Made by a program: the position numbers and the translations under genes
Part shown: piece after piece, positions 35,100 through 47,172 of the stretch
How the letters are laid out: every line of letters begins with the position of its first letter
Position numbering within the stretch: the first letter of the stretch is position 1
NCBI RefSeq assembly: GCF_000143535.2
Contig: NC_037314.1
Span: 2,418,001 to 2,482,000, forward strand
Source of the DNA: Botrytis cinerea B05.10
Lineage: Eukaryota; Ascomycota; Leotiomycetes; Helotiales; Sclerotiniaceae
Length of the DNA stretch: 64,000 bases
Reading direction: 5' to 3'
The notes under the pieces: model-generated
Databases searched by the model: none
The model's input: the letters and a program-made list of their open reading frames with translations, nothing else
What the model was told of the DNA's origin: nothing

Positions 35100-37457
35100 A
35101 TGGTTTATGACTGGGATAACAAACAGCAAATATGCTATAGTATGTATATTGAAGAGAAAAAGTCATTGGAAGAGATTATGGAATTCTTGAAAGAAAATAT
35201 GTCTTTTAATCCCTCGTAAGTTTACATCTCAATCAAGCTTCATTCGCATGGCACTGCGCTACGAGCTATTACTATAGCTGTAGTAAATTATGGCATTCAT
35301 GGTATCATGCATCATATATTGATATACCCACCCGTACCACTCGCTTTGACAATCATCGCGATTGACATTTACTAACATTTTATAAGTAAACGTGCATTCC
35401 AAACCCAATTCAAGAAATGGGGGTTTCCTTCGAAACAAAATCCTGCACACAAGAACGAACCGCTCGTTCAACGCATCAAAGAACTATGGAACGTCAACAC
35501 ATCACAGCGCGACATGGTTACCATTCTCGAACGAGAGGGGTGGGACATCAAGGAACGTGAACTTATGCGCGTTAGAAACAAGAATCGCTGGCTTTTGCGA
35601 GTACCTAATGGGAACAAATCAAAGAAGCAAACGGACCAGGATGTGGAAAGTCAACTACAACAGGCATTTTACAATAATGGAGCATTGCTAGAGGGGGAAC
35701 AACAAATAGAAGGGTCGATGGAAGGGCATATGGAAGGACATATGGAAGGGCACATGGAAGGGTTACCGCCAGCTTCATCCATGTCCAAGGAGCATTCCAG
35801 AGCTGAATCCCCGCCACTTAGTCCTGAAGTCATGCAAAAGAGAAAAGAGCGTCTATCCAAGTTAGCAGCCGAATCCGATGAAAAATGGACCTCTCGCAAG
35901 CGTCGTCGTCGAACCCGTGGCTGGGCTGGCCTTCCAGCGGATCCTCCAGGACCCCCTCGATTCCCTTCCGAAACCACTATCGATGAAAGCAAGAATTTCC
36001 TAAGACTTGATAATCTTTTGTATCGTGATATAAGGGCTAGATTTCAACGCATATGTGAAGAAGCAGGTATCATAAAGAAGACACTTGCTGGACCCGAGCG
36101 TTGGGAAGCTGCAAAGGATAGCCTCATACAAGAGAGTGAACATCTACAATCAGTTTTCTGGAATACAGAAGAAAATTTGGATGCAAGAAAGCTAGCTCTC
36201 GATGTTGTTTGTGGTGACGTGACGAAGCGGATGCGAACCTTGGAGCGTCGTATGACTATTGCTGAAGCCAAGAATGCATTAGGTGTAAATCCAGAACAGT
36301 CCAGGGACCTTCGTAATTCTTTCTACCAGATATTGAAGGCTGATCATTTCACCAGTAAGCTTGAAGCTGGAGAAGAACACTGGCAGGAGCTCAAGACGTC
36401 CTGGATCAATGGCTCCGAGCTACTACTGAATCTACTTGCTGTGGGAGACACTGATCCTCAGCATGCGCAAAGAGTCAAGGCAATGGAGGTTTTATGTCGA
36501 GATGTCATGAAGCGTCTTCGGGATGACCAGACTAAACGTGATCCAACCAGAAAGAAGAGAAAGCTTGAGAACAGTTTCCAGCCCGATCAAGCTATGGACC
36601 AATTCCACCACAGCCAAGAGGAAACCCCTGATTTCCAACAAGATCCACAGGAGGCTCTTATTCAAACAGCAGCGCATGCTCATGCCCACTCGCAGAACCA
36701 AGTTCAGTCACATATGCAAATACCAGAATCTCACATGCATACACAAGCTCGTCAGGCCCACGCTCAAGCTCAAGCTCAAGCTCAAGCTCAAGCTCAGGCT
36801 CAGGCTCAGGCTCAAGCTCAGGCTCAAGCTCAAGCTCAGGCTCAGGCTCAGGCTCATGCTCATGCTCAAGCTCATGCACAAGCCCAAGCTCACCAACAAG
36901 CTCAGGCTCATGCTCAAGCCCAGGTTCATCAACAAGCCCAGGCTCATGCCCAATCCCAACCTCAAGCTCATACGCCTGTTATGGTCAGCCATGGTAATTT
37001 GCACAATGACATGCATATTGATCCATCTCAGATTGACCCATCTCTACTTAACGCAGCTTCCAATGATCCAGGCTTAATGGTTCGTGGAATGCAAAACCAA
37101 TATGCGGACCCCCAATATACAGATCAACAATTTGTCAATCAAGCTGCACAAGCGTTCCCATCTGTAACTCCTTCATCTATGGCAGTTTACTTTCGGTTGC
37201 ACCCAGACTCGGATGTAAATCCTCATACTCCGTTATGGATTGCGATGCTGAACGGCACCTCCCTGGCAGAAGTACACCGGTTAGCCACAAGTAAATATCC
37301 TAATTCATTGGTGGGTCGTGTCGTCGGATCTATGGGGGGATCATCTGAACAAGAAGTGACCATACCTATTGACAATGACAGTGAATTGGAGGCCTATTTG
37401 AGCACTTGTGTGAAGCCACAATTTATCGTTGAGTTGGTAACATGGAAGGATGCCTAG
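35100..37457 (+). CDS. Clr5-domain protein with long Ala-Gln repeat
   Basis: Exons 35100-35215 and 35387-37457 give 728 aa. Residues 1-55 match the Clr5 domain of filamentous fungi (YDWDNKQQICYSMYIEEKKS ... FKKWGFPSK), a helical N-terminal module. A second helical, possibly DNA-binding segment follows (QRDMVTILEREGWDIKEREL). The middle is charged and helical, with a probable nuclear signal (SRKRRRRTR, about residue 260) and a second basic stretch KKRKLE. Then comes a low-complexity tract of about 70 residues in which AQ and AH pairs alternate, and a C-terminal ordered domain of about 90 residues (VYFRLHPDSD ... FIVELV) that I do not recognise. Likely nuclear; role unknown. A small MEGH repeat lies near residue 205. 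Confidence 0.85.
36757..36975. repeat. In-frame GCTCAA/GCTCAG hexanucleotide repeat
   Basis: A hexanucleotide array encoding alternating Ala-Gln (with some His) inside the Clr5-domain gene. The unit is mostly gctcaa or gctcag, degenerate toward its 3' end. Changes of whole units would keep the frame. Confidence 0.95.
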
Positions 37458-38110
37458 GTAATTATTAGTGAGGGGCAATTTGTTGATTGGGATTACAGCG
37501 GCGTTCGGGTAGGATGGGAATGTCGGAGTTTACAGTGGCCTGCTTACTCTCCTATAGGAAGGGAGCCGGGGCGTTTCAAAATGGTGATGAAAGCATGCTA
37601 TATTGTATGCAATCCTTTAGTTTCATCTTCTTCAATGAGCCGTCGAGAGTGGAAGTTCGATAGGCTGATGGCCTCGACCTAGACATGCACTCTTTGCTCC
37701 ATTCATTGTCAATACTGTACCGTTTCCCTTCGGATGTTTATATTCTTAGCCAAGTAAAACATTTTAATGAAAATTGTTATTATAAATCATAATGCAGAAA
37801 CTTCATGATCAAAACGCACTGTTCCTGTCAGTATCTAATCGGTAAGTAATTAATAAGTATTCTGACTGGACTGACAGACTGAGCAATTGATGCACTAGAT
37901 TACGTGCTGAAAATGTGTGGGGAAGCGAAGCCTTTCATGAAAGCTTGGATGGATTTTGATTCTCAGATAGATAGATTATTTCCCAGCCTTGCAAGATAAC
38001 GAGTATTTATACTACCACCACCGCGCAAGCCCAAAAATCCAAACAAAACTTGTTTCTACTGATCTACAAATTCAATGCTAAATTTCTCGACTTCAATTGA
38101 TATTTAATTC
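37458..38110. other. Intergenic region, nothing recognised
   Basis: About 650 bp between two plus-strand genes. The last part should be the D-lactate dehydrogenase promoter. Confidence 0.55.
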
Positions 38111-40089
38111 ATGTCGTTCCCCAGAAGGGTCCCTTCATCGGCCCTGCTGTCTAGCTTACGCACATCCTCATCTCGATCCCAATTTTGTCTCCGATCCCCC
38201 GCAAGCAGATTAAGATATGCATCCACAGAGCAAAACTTGGGAGAAGGTCGTTCATTCAAAGGGCAGCTTTACGAAAGCACCCAGGCGCGATTGATCAAGG
38301 AACGCGCAGAGAGGCAGCAGTACTCTAAGAATCGAAATGAAAGCGCTGGAGGAAAGAATTCGGCTTTGACATTCGGTGCGCAGACATTTTTGGGGAATTG
38401 ATAGCACGTTGGACATTGCTGATGAATCAACTGTACAGTTATTATATCGGTGGCTATAGGAGGATATTATTTCGGCTCCTACAGAAATCCCGGTGCACCT
38501 ACGTCTTCCACTACCCCTCTTTCAACCACAAAGCCTCTTCGACATAATACAGGCCGTTCGAATCTCGAATCTGCGTGGGCGGACTTTGTCGAAATAGTGG
38601 GCAAGGAAAATGTTTCTACCATTGATTCGGATTTGGAGAGCCATTCGGGTAGTGAATGGTCCTCTCATTTGAGAAAGCCTAGTGAAGTACCATTCATGGT
38701 GGTTTCCCCTTCATCAACAGAGCAAGTTAGCGAGATCATGAAGATTTGCCATCGAAGGAAAATACCCGTTACTGCATATAGTGGAGGCACAAGCTTGGAA
38801 GGTCATTATGCTCCCACACGAGGTGGCATTTGCATAGATTTTGGAAGGATGAACAAAATTTTGAAGCTACATAAAGATGATATGGATGTGATAGTTCAAC
38901 CAGCTGTTGGCTGGGAACTCCTCAATGAAGAGCTGGCGAAGGATAATCTATTCTTCCCTCCAGATCCAGGTCCGGGCGCCATGATAGGAGGAATGGTAGG
39001 AACTGGATGCAGTGGGACAAATGCATATAGATATGGTACCATGAGGGAATGGGTCATGAATTTGACTGTTGTCCTAGCTGACGGAACAATCATCAAAACA
39101 AGACAGAGACCTAGAAAAAGCAGTGCTGGATATGATTTGACTAAGATGTTTATCGGGAGCGAAGGAACACTAGGATTGGTTACTGAGGCTACATTGAAGG
39201 TCACTACGAAACCAAATACTACCAGCGTGGCAGTATGCAGTTTTGAAAGTATCAAACAAGCAGCGGATTGTGTTGGAAAGGTTGTCACCGAAGGCGTACC
39301 TATCGCCGCCATCGAGATCTTGGATGACAATCAAATGCTGAGCATTAACAAATCCGGCATGACAACCAAAGCATGGCTCGAAGCACCCACACTTTTCTTC
39401 AAATTCGCTGGGACGCCTAATGCTGTCAAAGAGCAGATCAGTATTGTTCAAAGGTTAGCAAAAGCAACAGGAAGCAAAACTTTTGAATTTGCGAAGAATG
39501 CAGAAGAACAAGTAGAGTTATGGAGTGCAAGAAAAGAAGCTTTATGGTCTGTCATGGCCATGCGGGAAAAAGATGGTGATCATGTTTGGACTTCAGATGT
39601 TGCTGTACCAATGAGTCGATTGCCGGAAATTATTGAAGAGACGAAAGCGGATTTGGCCAAGAGTGGATTGTTTGCTTCCATCGTGGGGCACGTTGGAGAT
39701 GGTAACTTTCACAGTGAGTATTTTTAAGATTGCAGCTTGTCACAAAATATACTAACATGTACAGCTATTGTCCTTTACAATGATACCCAAAGACAAATCG
39801 CAGAAGAAGTAATGCATCGAATGGTCAAGAGAGCCGTGGAAATGGAGGGTACTGTGACTGGTGAGCATGGAGTTGGACTGATCAAGAGAGATTATCTGAA
39901 CCATGAATTGGGCGAGAACACAGTTGATGCTATGAGAAGGGTATGTGCCAAACTATTCGGTCATTCAATTTTACTACATTTGCTAACGCTTTATAGCTGA
40001 AATTTGCATTCGACCCCTTGTGTTTGCTGAATCCGGACAAGGTTGTGAGAGTCGAGAAGCCTAAGCAAGGAGAAGTTTCAGAATGGTAG
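38111..40089 (+). CDS. Mitochondrial D-lactate dehydrogenase (cytochrome), Dld1-like
   Basis: FAD enzyme oxidising D-lactate to pyruvate with electrons passed to cytochrome c. Exons 38111-38375, 38439-39713, 39765-39940 and 39997-40089 give 602 aa. The N-terminus (MSFPRRVPSSALLSSLRTSS, rich in Arg and Ser) is a mitochondrial presequence, and ISVAIGGYYFGSY near residue 95 may be the inner-membrane anchor found in Dld1 proteins. The FAD domain shows PVTAYSGGTSLEGH (about 197), PPDPGPGAMIGGMVGTGCSG and GSEGTLGLVT. The C-terminal cap has HVGDGNFH (about 510) and TGEHGVGLIKR (about 549), the motifs that hold substrate in the family. Ends in DPLCLLNPDKVV, as expected. Confidence 0.96.
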
Positions 40090-40400
40090 TTTAAATAGAA
40101 GATACCAATAAAATAGTTTGAAGAATGTACAAACCTGGATCCCACATTTATGGTAAAGGAATCATCTTATGAAGATATGTATAGAAATCTGAAAGCTGGG
40201 TCAACTGGATAAGATGAACACCGTAATTTTAAGACATTGAATAACAATCCGCAAACATAGAACCTCAACCATACATTCCAACCCAATCCAATGCTGTCCA
40301 AAATTGGACCCATCCACGTGACATTGCACCCATGCTCCTCACCCTCCACTTTCCCCTCATTTTGGTTAACCTTTCCTTTCACCACGACAAACTATTTGCA

Positions 40401-42339
40401 ATGGTTGAAACAAATCAAGAACCCCGCAAATGGGTCGGTTACCCTTCTCCCAAAGAAGGTCCCAATGTACCATTTATAAGAACGGATGACAAAAATCCTG
40501 CATTTCGAGGATGGCTTTTGGTGGTAGTTGGGTGGCTGTATGTATCTTCCTAGCCCTGTCAGAGCTGTATCTAACTGACGTCCAAAGTGTTTCTAAAATT
40601 GGGTTCATTCAAGGCCCCTTATGGAACAATGCCAAAATGAATGCATTGAGAGATATCAAGGGTTTAGATGAGTACTTTGAAAGGTGGGATGTAAGTTGAA
40701 GTGTTTCATCCGACATGGTGAATGAGGGTTAACAATGCACAAACAGCCTACGGTAATTCCACTCGCGATTGATTCATCATCTATTGCAGCATTGGATGAT
40801 TCCAATATTGAGTCCGTTCCTGTCGTCCCAGAGGACTCGGCTGAACGATATCGTTCTGCGGCTGAATACCATACCCTTTATCGCACCGGAAAATTAACCC
40901 CACTAGCCGTCGCGGAATCACTTCTTCCCTTGATCAGGAGAGATATCAGTCCACCGGGAGCTTACTCTGTTGCATTTACTGAGAGTAATGTTGAAGAAAT
41001 TCTAGAAGCTGCCAAAGCATCAACCCTGCGGTACCAGCAAGGGAATCCTTTGAGTATCCTTGATGGCGTCCCTACTGGTATCAAAGATGACAGTGACGTT
41101 GCAGGATATAGAAGTCATGGAGGAAGGAAAAAGAATGATTTGTTGTTTATTGCTGCAAAAGAGTCGACTTGGATCGTTCAACAGTGGCAAAAGTCTGGTG
41201 CTCTCATCATGGGGAAGCTAAATATGCATGAGCTTGGTTCCGATACTACTAACAACAACCCAAATTGGGGCACTCCGAAGAATCCACACAATTACAATTA
41301 TTACCCCGGTGGTTCTTCCGGGGGCCCTGCTTATGCAGTTTCTTCTGGGCTAATTCCTTTTGCTCTTGGGTCAGATGGTGGCGGAAGTATTCGCATTCCA
41401 TCATCATTTTGTGGTCTTTATGGATTGAAGCCTTCACATTCACGGGTTCAAAACACTGGAAGCACGGTTACCGTTAATGGTCCTCTTGCATCAACTATGG
41501 CTGATCTCGAAGTGGCATATCGAATTATGGCAAAGCCTAATCCGTCTGATCCGGTTGCTGCGCTATTTAGTCCTCCAGAATCTCTTCGAGCTGCACGTCC
41601 AAAAGTCATCGGAATTTATAAAGATTGGTTCGACCGAGCTGAACCATCTGTTCATGATCTATGTACCAAATTTGTGGATCACTGTGAAAAGTCTCTTGGC
41701 TATACTGTTGTCCCAATCACAATTCCGTACTGTCCTGAGGGTCAACTTGCCCACGCTATGACTATTCTCACGAATATGGCCTCACGTGCAAAAAATCTCC
41801 CATTCTCGGCCTCGAATTGGCTCAAGGATGCCACTCCCTCAAACAAGATACTTCTCACAATGGGTGCATATACTCCAGCTCGGGATTATCTCCTTGCGCA
41901 ACAACTTCGCAACCTACTCATGCAGCATCTGTCTTTCCTTTTCAAAAAATACCCTGGTCTCATCATCGTTACTCCTACCACACCAATTCCAGGCTGGGAA
42001 ATAGAACACGAGGGAGACTTGCAACATGGAGCATTCGACCCAAATAAAAGTCTTAGGAATATGGAATATGTATGGTTGGCCAATTTCACAGGTGTTCCGG
42101 GTATTAATTGTCCTGTTGGGTATGTAGATCCGAAAAAAGGAGAAGGTAAAATCCCAGTAGGGATAATGGGGAGTGCAGAGTGGGGAGGAGAAGAAGTTTT
42201 GATTGAATTCGGGAAAGAGGCTGAAGTTTGGCTGGGAAGGGAAAATGAAGGGGGTGGGAGGAAATTGCCGAGGGGCTGGGTGGACATTGTGAAGGCGGCA
42301 AAGGAGAAGGCGGATGGAAAGGTGGTTGAGGGAAATTGA
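40401..42339 (+). CDS. Amidase signature family hydrolase
   Basis: Exons 40401-40537, 40588-40690 and 40747-42339 give 610 aa. The Ser-cisSer-Lys triad is visible: Lys in GVPTGIKDD (about 192), Ser in the amidase signature GGSSGGPAYAVSSG (about 269) and Ser in GSDGGGSIRIPSS (about 293). The N-terminal 90 residues include a hydrophobic stretch GWLLVVVGWLV that may be a membrane anchor or buried helix. This group includes acetamidase-like and fatty-acid-amide-hydrolase-like enzymes; the substrate is not predictable, though a role in releasing ammonia from amides fits the nitrogen-related genes about 10 kb away. It follows the D-lactate dehydrogenase by 311 bp on the same strand; no functional link is evident. 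Confidence 0.93.
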
Positions 42340-44311
42340 TGAGCGGGAAACTGGAAGGGTGGATCTAATGATTCTAAGCTTCCCTATTTAAAGGTCAAGT
42401 TCGAATTTAGCTATTGCTTCGATTTTCTAGACCGGATGTTGGTGTTCAATGTTCATCCATGCATCCAAGCATCAAAGCATATATACCTGATCGTCAAAAG
42501 CATGACATATCAAACGCCGCACTCGGCTGAAATTTTTTATCAATCCTGGGTATTGACCTTCTCTACTTCTATGTTCTATCACTCATATTCACATTCGTTT
42601 TAAGTGAGATTGAGCCTTTTCTAAGGTAGAATCACTTCGCTTCGGGCTAACTCCGCTAATTGCAATAGCCAGGCAGCTTCTAAATACGATGCCATAGCAC
42701 GCCGTTTGACGCATTAGGTGTGTGAGCGTTTCAGATGGTTAGCGTTCTAGTCCAGCTTCACAACAGCTATCGAAGTTACAGTTACTGTTTAACTGATATT
42801 GTCCTCGTAATACATCCACCAATCTCCTCTCGGCAGAAGTATCTAATTTTCGTGTTAGAATATCGGTTTGTTGAATACAATCTCAAGCATTAAACTTGCA
42901 ATCAGTCCCTTTTGGATGTGAGGACATCATAAAGACGTTCGTAGAACGTATGATCCTCCAAATATACCAAATACCTCGTTAATTGGCGCTGGAGCAGCAG
43001 CATTCACCGCAAGAAGATTCACATCTGGAGACGGATATTTGGAGTATGTCCGGAAGTACGGAAGGAATTTGTCTCAAGAATAATTCTCGTCTTCGCGGTT
43101 GATGGATTAGGATTACCTCTATGACTTAAACAGGACTTTTCCTATCTTCACAGATACCCCAGATTAATTACCAAAAAAGACAGATCTAACAATAACAACA
43201 CGACTAGCAGAGCCAGAACACCTACAAATTTGCGTGATTCAAGCTAGAGACTTCTATGAATAGAATGCTAGAAAGAAAAGAATGATGTACCAACTGCATC
43301 GTCTCCGACTACCACTTAGTCCCACTCTTGATTGGTGGATGGTCTTGCATGATGATTTTTCGATATAATTCCAACAAGATCTAATCGATATCAATCTTAG
43401 AAAAGTAAAAAGCTTGGTGGAATTTTTTGTTACTCTCAAACACTTAATTGAAAAAGCACTAAATTCTGAGAAAAAGTACCAGGGTGGTGTTTGGATTGGG
43501 AAGCTGCAGGCTTTGAGGCTGATTTCTCCACTTCGGTTTTTTTGGACTGCCCAGTCGTTCTTTCCTTTTTTAACCTGTCACATTGCCTGTGCATACTTCT
43601 GCCAAAGTTGTCAGATGTTTTCAGTATCTCAGGAGTCGTGTAGCTCATGGAAATAATACACTAGTACTAAACGAAAGGATGTCCAACTTCAAAGAGCATC
43701 TATGAGCAAAAGTGGTGAGTTATATTATTCCTAATCGAAGTTACATATGCAAATGTCTTTTGAGCAACTGAAGACGATAGTCTAGTTCTGGTCACTCAAG
43801 CCCGCTTCATCATTCTCACGTTCGACAGGCGAATCCAAACATGATATCGAGCCAATGAATTTCGCTATTCTATCTGATGATGAGCCTTGGATTCTTTTTG
43901 TTGAGAACAATGTGCCATGGCAAGTGCTTAAGGCATAATTCTGGAGGAATGGCAGTGTATGCTGTACCTTTGTTATTACCACTACACAAAAGCATCGCAA
44001 GGCTTGTGTGGCCAAGACATCCAGATATCATCCGAGTGGATAAACTCTGCGCACAACAATGCTGAATCAGGCTTTCTGAGGCTTAGATTTGTCGTGTATG
44101 CTTCTCGTACAATTTTCTTGCAGTGCTTTGACTGTTGTGTTTGTTTCGCTCTCTGTTGTGGCATCTTGTTGCCATTTCGTCCGCTCAGAATGGCCATCTA
44201 TGTTGACCCTTATCATGACACATTTACACGCCAGTTCAATACCCATCACAAAAAGGAATATTGCACACTGAGTCAGATGTTCAGAATTTAGATTTAAATT
44301 CTATTCACAGT
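42340..44311. other. Gene-poor 2-kb region upstream of the decayed STAND gene
   Basis: Short ORFs on both strands overlap and lack family features. I saw no terminal repeats or transposase remnant, though an ageing insertion could be unrecognisable by eye. A search of translated sequence against repeat libraries would settle it. Confidence 0.45.
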
Positions 44312-46440
44312 ATGGACTCGCTATCAGTGAGCGCCAGCATCTCTGGATTGATATCCATTCTCGACCTTATAGATGGGAAGAGTTACAAGTATGTCAAAGA
44401 AGTCAGGGGGTCTACCCAGGAATTCAAAAAACTTATCGACGAAATGACCGATCTATACGGCATTCTCAACCAATTACGCTTGGTCGTTTCACGTTTTGAC
44501 GACGAGTCAATCTCTTCCGCTATTCAATTCCAGCACATAGATATTTGCCGAACGCTTCTTGACAGGATTAAGGAGAGATTGGATAAAGCTGACCGCGATA
44601 ATATCAGCAGTCAAAAATCAGCGATTGGCCGAACGATTTCAAATTTAGGGCGAGCTCTTATCTGGCCTTTCAGCGTCGGCGAAACTAAAGCACTCATCGA
44701 TGATGTGACGACGCAGAAGTGTACTTTGATGTTGGCACTCCAAGTAGGTGGAATGAATGCGCTGTTTGATGCACTCGGTGGCCGGAGGATACAAGGACTA
44801 AATTTAGAAACGATACAGGTGAATGTGCTTGGCCTCAGAAATGATAAATCGATATCTATGTTGAGTAGGTGCTTCATGGCACTTATATTCCCCTATGTTC
44901 AAACTAACGTGTTTACATTTTAGACCAAAATCAGAAGAAGATTATTGAATGGATAGCTTCATATGATCCTAGTCAAAGACATCAAGAAATTGCAACGAAA
45001 CTTCGACAGTCAGGTACTGGTCGGGTAAGGAGAGGCCTTCTGCATGATTTTCTGGCAGATCTAGCTAAAGATTACAGTGATTCACCAAGGAAGATCAATT
45101 CAAATCCTGGCTTGATGAAAAGGTATCGAAGTTGTGGTTGTATGGTATTCGTAAGCATTCGCTCCATTCTTCGACAGACTTACCTCAACTCGAAAAGCTT
45201 TTCTGATGTTTGTCTTAGCTGGAGCTGGAAAAACTATGTTAGTGTAAGTCATCCAGTAATTAATTTCTAGGCTATTTTACTTACTCAAAATAGCAGTTCT
45301 ACCATCAGCTGTATCTTCGGCCAGCTTGAAGATGGTGATTGTATGCGATTTCCAACTCTATCTGAAATTCTAATTCAAAGCTGATGAGAAACTTCTTTCT
45401 TTCTAGGTTTAGCATTCTTTTATTACGATTACAAAGATATAAAAACATAGGATCCTCTGAATATATTGGGTTCTCTGGTTAAGCAACTCGTGCTAGCCAG
45501 CCGCCGTGGATTTTCGGAGCTAGAAGCCTGTTGGGCTAATCATTGCCCGGATGAAGATATTGGAATTTCGAACTCAATATCGGCAGAGAATCTCTGTGAA
45601 TTACTTAGGGAAACCCGGCATTATTCTCGGCTATTTCAAATGCAGCATTAACAGAAGAATTCAAAATAAAGTTACTAGTGGGTGCCGAGAATCCTTACCA
45701 AGCCCTTAGTTCAAAAAGCTTACTTGCGATTCTTTGCATGGGATCCCTGCTTTTGGCAACTAGAGAGTGAGTTTGTCTTATTGCTTTTGCAGCTATGATA
45801 TAGTATTATAGAGTTGTGGTATTTTACTGATAGTTGTCGCAATTATCTCTGGGAACACTACTAGAACGCTAACATGACATAGACTACTGAAAACAGGGCA
45901 AAAAAAATAAAATGTACCAGTATATCAACTACATCAGTATATACGGAACAGCTCTCTATTGTACAGCAGTAAGGTCTGTAAAGCAAAACCTAAAGATAGC
46001 GGAGCTGCTCATAGACCATGGAGCTGAGCTTGAAGTCATCAAACCATCACACGGCACACCTCTAATGGGTGCGTGTTACTTTGGCTATTACGACACGGTG
46101 GTTTTGCTTCTTAAAAAGGGGCAAGAACTACATGCAACAAACGTGATGGGACACAGATGACTGCAGTTGAAGAAGCCAGACACCATCCAGACATAGTATC
46201 CTTGCTGAAGAACTTTGAGCAGAAAGATATTGAAGCCTTGAATGAGCTCAAGCCAGTTCTACTTGCGAACATGGTGAAGGTTGAAGGGTTTATGAATAGG
46301 ATTGCGGGGGAGGAAGAACAAGGAGAAGATCAGGAGAAGCACACAAAGAAGAACGAGGAAGATAATAAGAAGGAGGAATGCGAGAAAAGTGGTTCAGATG
46401 AAGGAGGTGAGAACATTATATTTGAGAAAGACAAGGAGTA
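44312..46440 (+). pseudogene. Decayed STAND gene: Helo-like N-terminus, broken NACHT, ankyrin remnants
   Basis: NLR-like fungal protein of the STAND class, now broken. Exon 44312-44864 encodes an N-terminal domain (MDSLSVSASISGLISILDLI) typical of the Helo-like or PigL-N class that precedes NACHT or ankyrin modules. Exon 44924-45024 continues with IIEWIASYDPSQRHQEIA..SGTGR, the linker usual before NACHT. The next exon begins with TGA (45078-45080) where the family has Trp. LWLYGIPGAGKTM (Walker A) follows across an intron at about 45150-45218. A second in-frame stop, TAG at 45448-45450, comes after FYYDYKDIKT. The reading frame then resumes with ILGSLVKQL but ends without a visible Walker B. 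Ankyrin-like remnants at 45915-46440 (AELLIDHGAELEV, HGTPLMGACYFGYYDTVVLLL) are split by a frameshift near 46145-46160. Confidence 0.8.
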
Positions 46441-47172
46441 AAGGCTCTTGGTTTGACAATAGGCTAACGGCCCACTATCCTACGTTTACGTATCTTGAAA
46501 TTCCTTATTGATTCAATAATACAAGTCTGTATCAGCGCTATACTCATTAACTCCTGGTGCTTCACTCAATAATGGCTGTGAAAATAAACCCCGAATGCTG
46601 ATCCTGCTGCCAATACGGCCATATAACCGCAAACAATCTACCGCTCAAGATGACGATCTCGTGTCGCCCATCAAAAATCAAAATGCGATCTAGTGTTTGA
46701 TTCTTTCTTGATTCAGTAAGCCCTACTATGTATTGCACAGACCAATACATAATCCCTGATACATCTCTTAAGAGTCTATTTGATATCGTTGGTTGGTGGC
46801 ATCCGGCTGTAAGCAGCTGAGCAAAGAAAACGCCACAATATAATCTCCAAACGCCACCATCAACTCGTGCATAATCACATCCAATCAATATCATAACTTC
46901 CGCTTTTGGCTTCACACATATACCGTATCGAGTGATACCGGTGGTTGTCTGTAATTCCGTTGAACCGGCAATGTAACCCCCCTCGTTGAGTCGTAGTTTC
47001 TTTCTTTTCGATAACAGTGAATTTTGATAACATCATTTAAAAGTTTCAATACGGTAGTTCAATTTAATTTTCCTTAGAAGTTCTCTCCTTGATTTTAAAA
47101 TTCTAAAATTCGCATCACCAAGTTGTGACACTTTACAAAACTTCTCCGTTCGTGATTTACAACTTCAACAGC
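46441..47172. other. Intergenic region, nothing secure
   Basis: About 730 bp. A 117-codon open frame on the minus strand (46562-46915) lacks an ATG at its start and any family features. The right end should be the P450 promoter. Confidence 0.5.

Noticed and set aside
36658..37077. Overlapping ORFs of 73-184 codons in other frames across the Ala-Gln repeat
   Set aside because: Reading a hexanucleotide repeat in other frames gives long open stretches of Leu-Lys, Leu-Ser or Glu-Pro repeats; they are shadows of the Clr5-domain gene.
38896..39451. Antisense ORFs of 93-144 codons
   Set aside because: Complement of the FAD-binding region of the D-lactate dehydrogenase; no independent support.
46562..46915. 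117-codon open frame on the minus strand
   Set aside because: No ATG at its start, no family features, and no splice partners seen.
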